Shown here: piece after piece, positions 60,528 through 64,000 of the stretch
How the letters are laid out: every line of letters begins with the position of its first letter
Numbering within the stretch: the first letter of the stretch is position 1
Origin: Cloeon dipterum
Taxonomy: Eukaryota; Arthropoda; Insecta; Ephemeroptera; Baetidae
Direction: 5' to 3'
Assembly (NCBI RefSeq): GCF_949628265.1
Contig: NC_088788.1
Coordinates: forward strand, 18,042,001-18,106,000
Length of the DNA: 64,000 nucleotides
Translations under genes and position numbers: made by a program
Notes under the pieces: model-generated
The model's input: only the letters and a program-made list of their open reading frames with translations
What the model was told of the DNA's origin: nothing
The model's database searches: none

Positions 60528-63500
60528 CTCTCGGTGGTGTTGGGGCGGCGATTATTTTTAGCACGCACTCGAGTTAATTTGAAATTCACCACTCTATTTT
60601 CGTGTATTTGTGTTTACAGTTGCCGCGAATATTTAGCAGAAGGGCAACACGACGAGCATTTCACTCTACATAAAAGGGCGAACGGCCCTCTTTCGCACTC
60701 CGTCACTGAACAAACATTATCCGAGAGAGGAAAGGCAGTCCGTTCTCCGTTCGACGGATGATTCAACCGACTCGTCGACTCACGCAGCCGGGTTAACCCC
60801 TCTCCGGGGAAGAGCGAGGCTTAATTTGTTTATCTTCCCGGCGACTAGCTCATTAAGATTCGCGAACAGCCAGCCAGCCAGCCGTTCCGGTCGCTCGCTT
60901 GCTCCGCGAGCCGGCTGCTGCACGCACTCCGGCGCTTTCTCGATTGCGGGAGACGCGCGCGCAAAAATTGAGCACCGAACGACAGATAATTGGATCATTC
61001 GGAAAATGCGGCAGCAATTAAGTGGAGACGCTGTTTGTATTTCCATCTTTCCACTTTGTTCATCTCTAAGAAAAAATATATATATTTCATTCTCCAGCTA
61101 AACCTGTATGTTATCTCTTGATGGGTTTTTTCTTATTTAAAATTTTGTTTTGAATGACTTTCATATTTTCATGTGCATAAATTCAGCCAAAACCTGTAAG
61201 GGAATTAATGAAGTATAGACTAGGCCGATATAAAAAATGTTAGAGATAGTAAATAAGGAAATAAATCTTTGGATGGAATGATAAATTTTCCCTTGATTGT
61301 TGAGCCCCCTATTTGAATAATAGTAAATATGTGCAGATAATAATAACAACCCGTAGTCATGGATCAATTGTAGTAATCAATCTCTGCACAAGTTTTAATT
61401 TTATTTTATCAATACTGGCTGCAGAATCTCACTCCTTCTAGGGACTTATTTTCTTATTTGACACTCCTTACAAATATTCGCATGTGTCACTCTTGCTTCA
61501 TTTGATAGATGTATTCAGCCATAATTTACGTGATCATATTTTAAACTCTGCAGGTACCACAAAAACAAGGCACTGTTTGACCTTTGTTTCGTTTCATTGA
61601 AATGACGCCCGCGCATTTGGCAAAGTGACCTTAACCAGCAGTTTCATAGTGGGTGGTCTTCTATAGAACTTTTTTCAGCCAACTTTATCAAATAATCCTC
61701 ACTTGACATTTACATCATCTCCAGTATCACCAACACTACAACCCAATTGGAGCATATAACTTGGCATTTGTCTTTTTGCTGTTACCACTCGGCTTGCAAA
61801 TTTACTTGCAAAGGGAAAAAACCACAGTTATGAACAGAACTGTTGTTTGTATTGTAACAAATTAGTCATGAGCAAATAGCCTTTCTAGATATCCAGATTT
61901 TTTAAGCCTCACTCAAATTGAAAATCAAAGCTCAATAAGCAATGCGGATGTGAGAGAGAAAATAATCGAATCACCCACATATCACGCGAATCAGCCTTTG
62001 AGTTTGAGAGTGCGGGTCCGCAAGTAATTCGTAGCGTACAATTCAATTAATGCGCACTTTATTTTGGTGCGTGGGCTGCGTCATGTCGGTATTTCGGTTC
62101 AATATCGAAAAGGTGACGCCGTGCATGCTAATGAGCGAATGTTATGTCAATGAATAAGCGCGACACGAAACCATTGTGCCACTGGCGCGCGCTGCTACAT
62201 ATAAATACCAATTACACGAGGCTCATGAAACGCAGATTGTTCTCTGCCGGATTTCATCGGCATCCGACCGACCCTTGTTACGCAACCTTTGCAGTGCAGA
62301 CGAGGTTGCATTACCGTTCAGGCTGAAAATATATACACCGAGGGTATGGCTTGCGTCCGGTAGGAATGCCTGCAATCGAAATCGCACCGCAATAAAGCCA
62401 CAATGTAAATGGGTTTCAAGAGTTTTTAAGTGCGTTTTGTTTTTTTAATTTTAATTAAATTCCTTAAATTCAAAGCAAAGCAATTTAAAACCCTTATGAT
62501 CAATGCATGAACCGAGCCTAAAGGATTTGAGTTCCTTGTGATTAAAAAAATCAAGGAGTTTCCCCGTCATGAGTTGAGAAGATCTTGTCTAGAGGAATCA
62601 ATGTTTGCCAGGAAAAACCGTCAAGCGATGATAATTTTCGAGAAATTTATCATTAACTGAATTTCGGCTGTGTAGCTTGTTTTTTAATCTTTTCTTCCTT
62701 GGAAAGTTTAAAAAAATCATCTCAACTAAAGCCAGCAATGCAAATTATTATTTCTAAAAGTGAAATTAAACCGCAAGGTCCCCTTTTCTGGAGTCAAATA
62801 TTCGGCGTTTGGGTCAGCATGGAATTGAGCCCATTGTCAGACCACAAGTAGACGCGAGGGGAACTCGATCCGTGGTCCAATCCCTCTCGTCATTCCGGCC
62901 TGATGGGACTGAAATCAAGTGGGCACAATGGAGGCGGGCGTTATTTTGGGCAAGCGTATTTTTCAGCTCCGGGTCGGGATCATACGCGCACTGCTCTTTT
63001 TTATTTTTGGAAGAACTAACTGGCGGCGGTGGCGCGGTGTTGATCCCACCTTGCAATAAAATAAAGCCGGCCTCCTCGGCTGGAGGACACATTCGAAAAT
63101 TGACGTCAACAAGTTGACGAGGTGGTGCGAAGCCCGTGTTTTTGTGTGTGTAAATGACGACACTAACTATGGAGCAAACAAGTCTTTAAATATATCCGGC
63201 AGCACGAATAAATACAAGTGCTGGCGGGCGCGTCGCCACCGCCGCATGGGGATGAAAGGGGTAAAAATAGCACTTGTGCGTGCACTCGGTGAGTGCGATC
63301 AATTGGTTGCATATGTATCGGGGCGAATGCTGTGTTTTCGCACGCAAATCACACTCGGCCGCTCGCTCGCTTGCTGCTTGGTCAGCAGCCGCTGAAAAGA
63401 AGTGTCGCCCGAAATACCCGGCAAACGTCCGAAATAGACTTTCGTGACTCGGTGCGATTTTTAACTCCATTAATTAGGGAAGCCCACGCCGCTTCGATTA

Positions 63501-64000
63501 TAAAAATGGAGCCTCTCTCTCTGCGGTCTGCACGTCGTGACATTCTGCAATTCGCACCTCGGGCCTAATCACGATCCTGAGCGTGCGGTTGATGATCCTT
63601 GGTATTTGCACAAGAGTTTTCACTTCATTTTTTCTCTTTGAAAAGCTGGTGACAACTCAGTACCCTTTGCATCTTTGCAACTAATATGACTCTGGGAAAT
63701 CTCGTTTGCTTCAAAATTGTCATTACAAGATTGGCTGTTCAAACCATTAAATAAAAATTAAATGCCTGAGAGTCTATTGATGCACTTTTATCTCATCGAT
63801 TTCGTGTGTTAAGAAAATATTTTAAAAGTCAAGTTTACAAAACAAGTTCCTCAAATTTTTGAATCAACCAAACAAAGATTAAATTTAGCGATAAATATTT
63901 TTTAAGTGTTAGGTAAAACTATACAAATCATTAACAGAAGAACAAACAAAGATCTAGATCACGAAAAAGTTCATTTATGTGTGAAAAAGACGTTCAATGA

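Larger units (their letters stand above)
51658..64000. other. Long region without recognisable exons
   Basis: Probably 5' intron or upstream DNA of the G-alpha gene, but no exon of it was found. AT-rich DNA alternates with CpG-rich islands at about 52.3-52.8, 55.0-55.5, 58.5-59.5, 60.2-61.0 and 62.8-63.5 kb. The islands contain palindromic GCGC/CGCG words and GA or GT tracts and could be promoters or enhancers. The open frames in them (up to about 200 codons) have repetitive or arginine/cysteine-rich content typical of chance frames. Confidence 0.5.

Overview
This is an insect nuclear segment: AT-rich, with short GT-AG introns, an eclosion hormone gene, an insect-style core promoter and many small inverted-repeat transposons. 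The species cannot be fixed from sequence alone; a hemimetabolous or palaeopteran insect with a compact genome is a guess. The gene models below were built by hand from splice sites, reading phase and comparison between paralogs.

Layout. (1) 0.2-10.0 kb, + strand: five head-to-tail genes for a secreted, cysteine-containing protein family that I do not recognise. Each has a signal-peptide exon, a propeptide exon and a large exon. The large exon carries a CCG motif, usually just after a basic cleavage site, then a twin C-x2-C-x3-W module and a Thr-rich or Gly-rich tail. (2) 10.5-16.4 kb, - strand: a complete ten-exon KLHL18-type BTB-BACK-Kelch gene, convergent with the array. (3) 18.5-22.3 kb, + strand: eclosion hormone, with a TATA/initiator promoter, a non-coding first exon and all coding sequence in one exon. 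(4) 23.0-42.9 kb, - strand: five tandem RNase H1 genes. The two outer genes keep the DEDD active site. The three inner genes are open over about 400-450 codons and fully spliceable, but each has lost all four catalytic acidic residues. (5) 43.4-44.8 kb, + strand: cytochrome c oxidase subunit 5B, divergent from the full-length RNase H1. (6) 49.9-51.7 kb, - strand: the last four coding exons of the stimulatory G protein alpha subunit; its 5' exons are not found up to 64 kb. (7) 51.7-64 kb: no convincing exon, only AT-rich DNA alternating with CpG-rich, microsatellite-rich islands.

Mobile DNA. Two non-autonomous hAT elements (1.35 and 2.24 kb) with perfect 8-bp target duplications lie between the RNase H1 genes. 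Smaller foldback elements recur, including a 119-bp MITE present twice, once between the divergent RNase H1 and COX5B starts.

Most notable: (a) the RNase H1 cluster, in which inactive copies keep the fold, the hybrid-binding region and a coiled coil also present in the active full-length enzyme, which suggests R-loop binding or hetero-oligomeric regulators; and (b) the twin-CxxC secreted family, with conserved intron phases and furin-like sites, which looks lineage-restricted.
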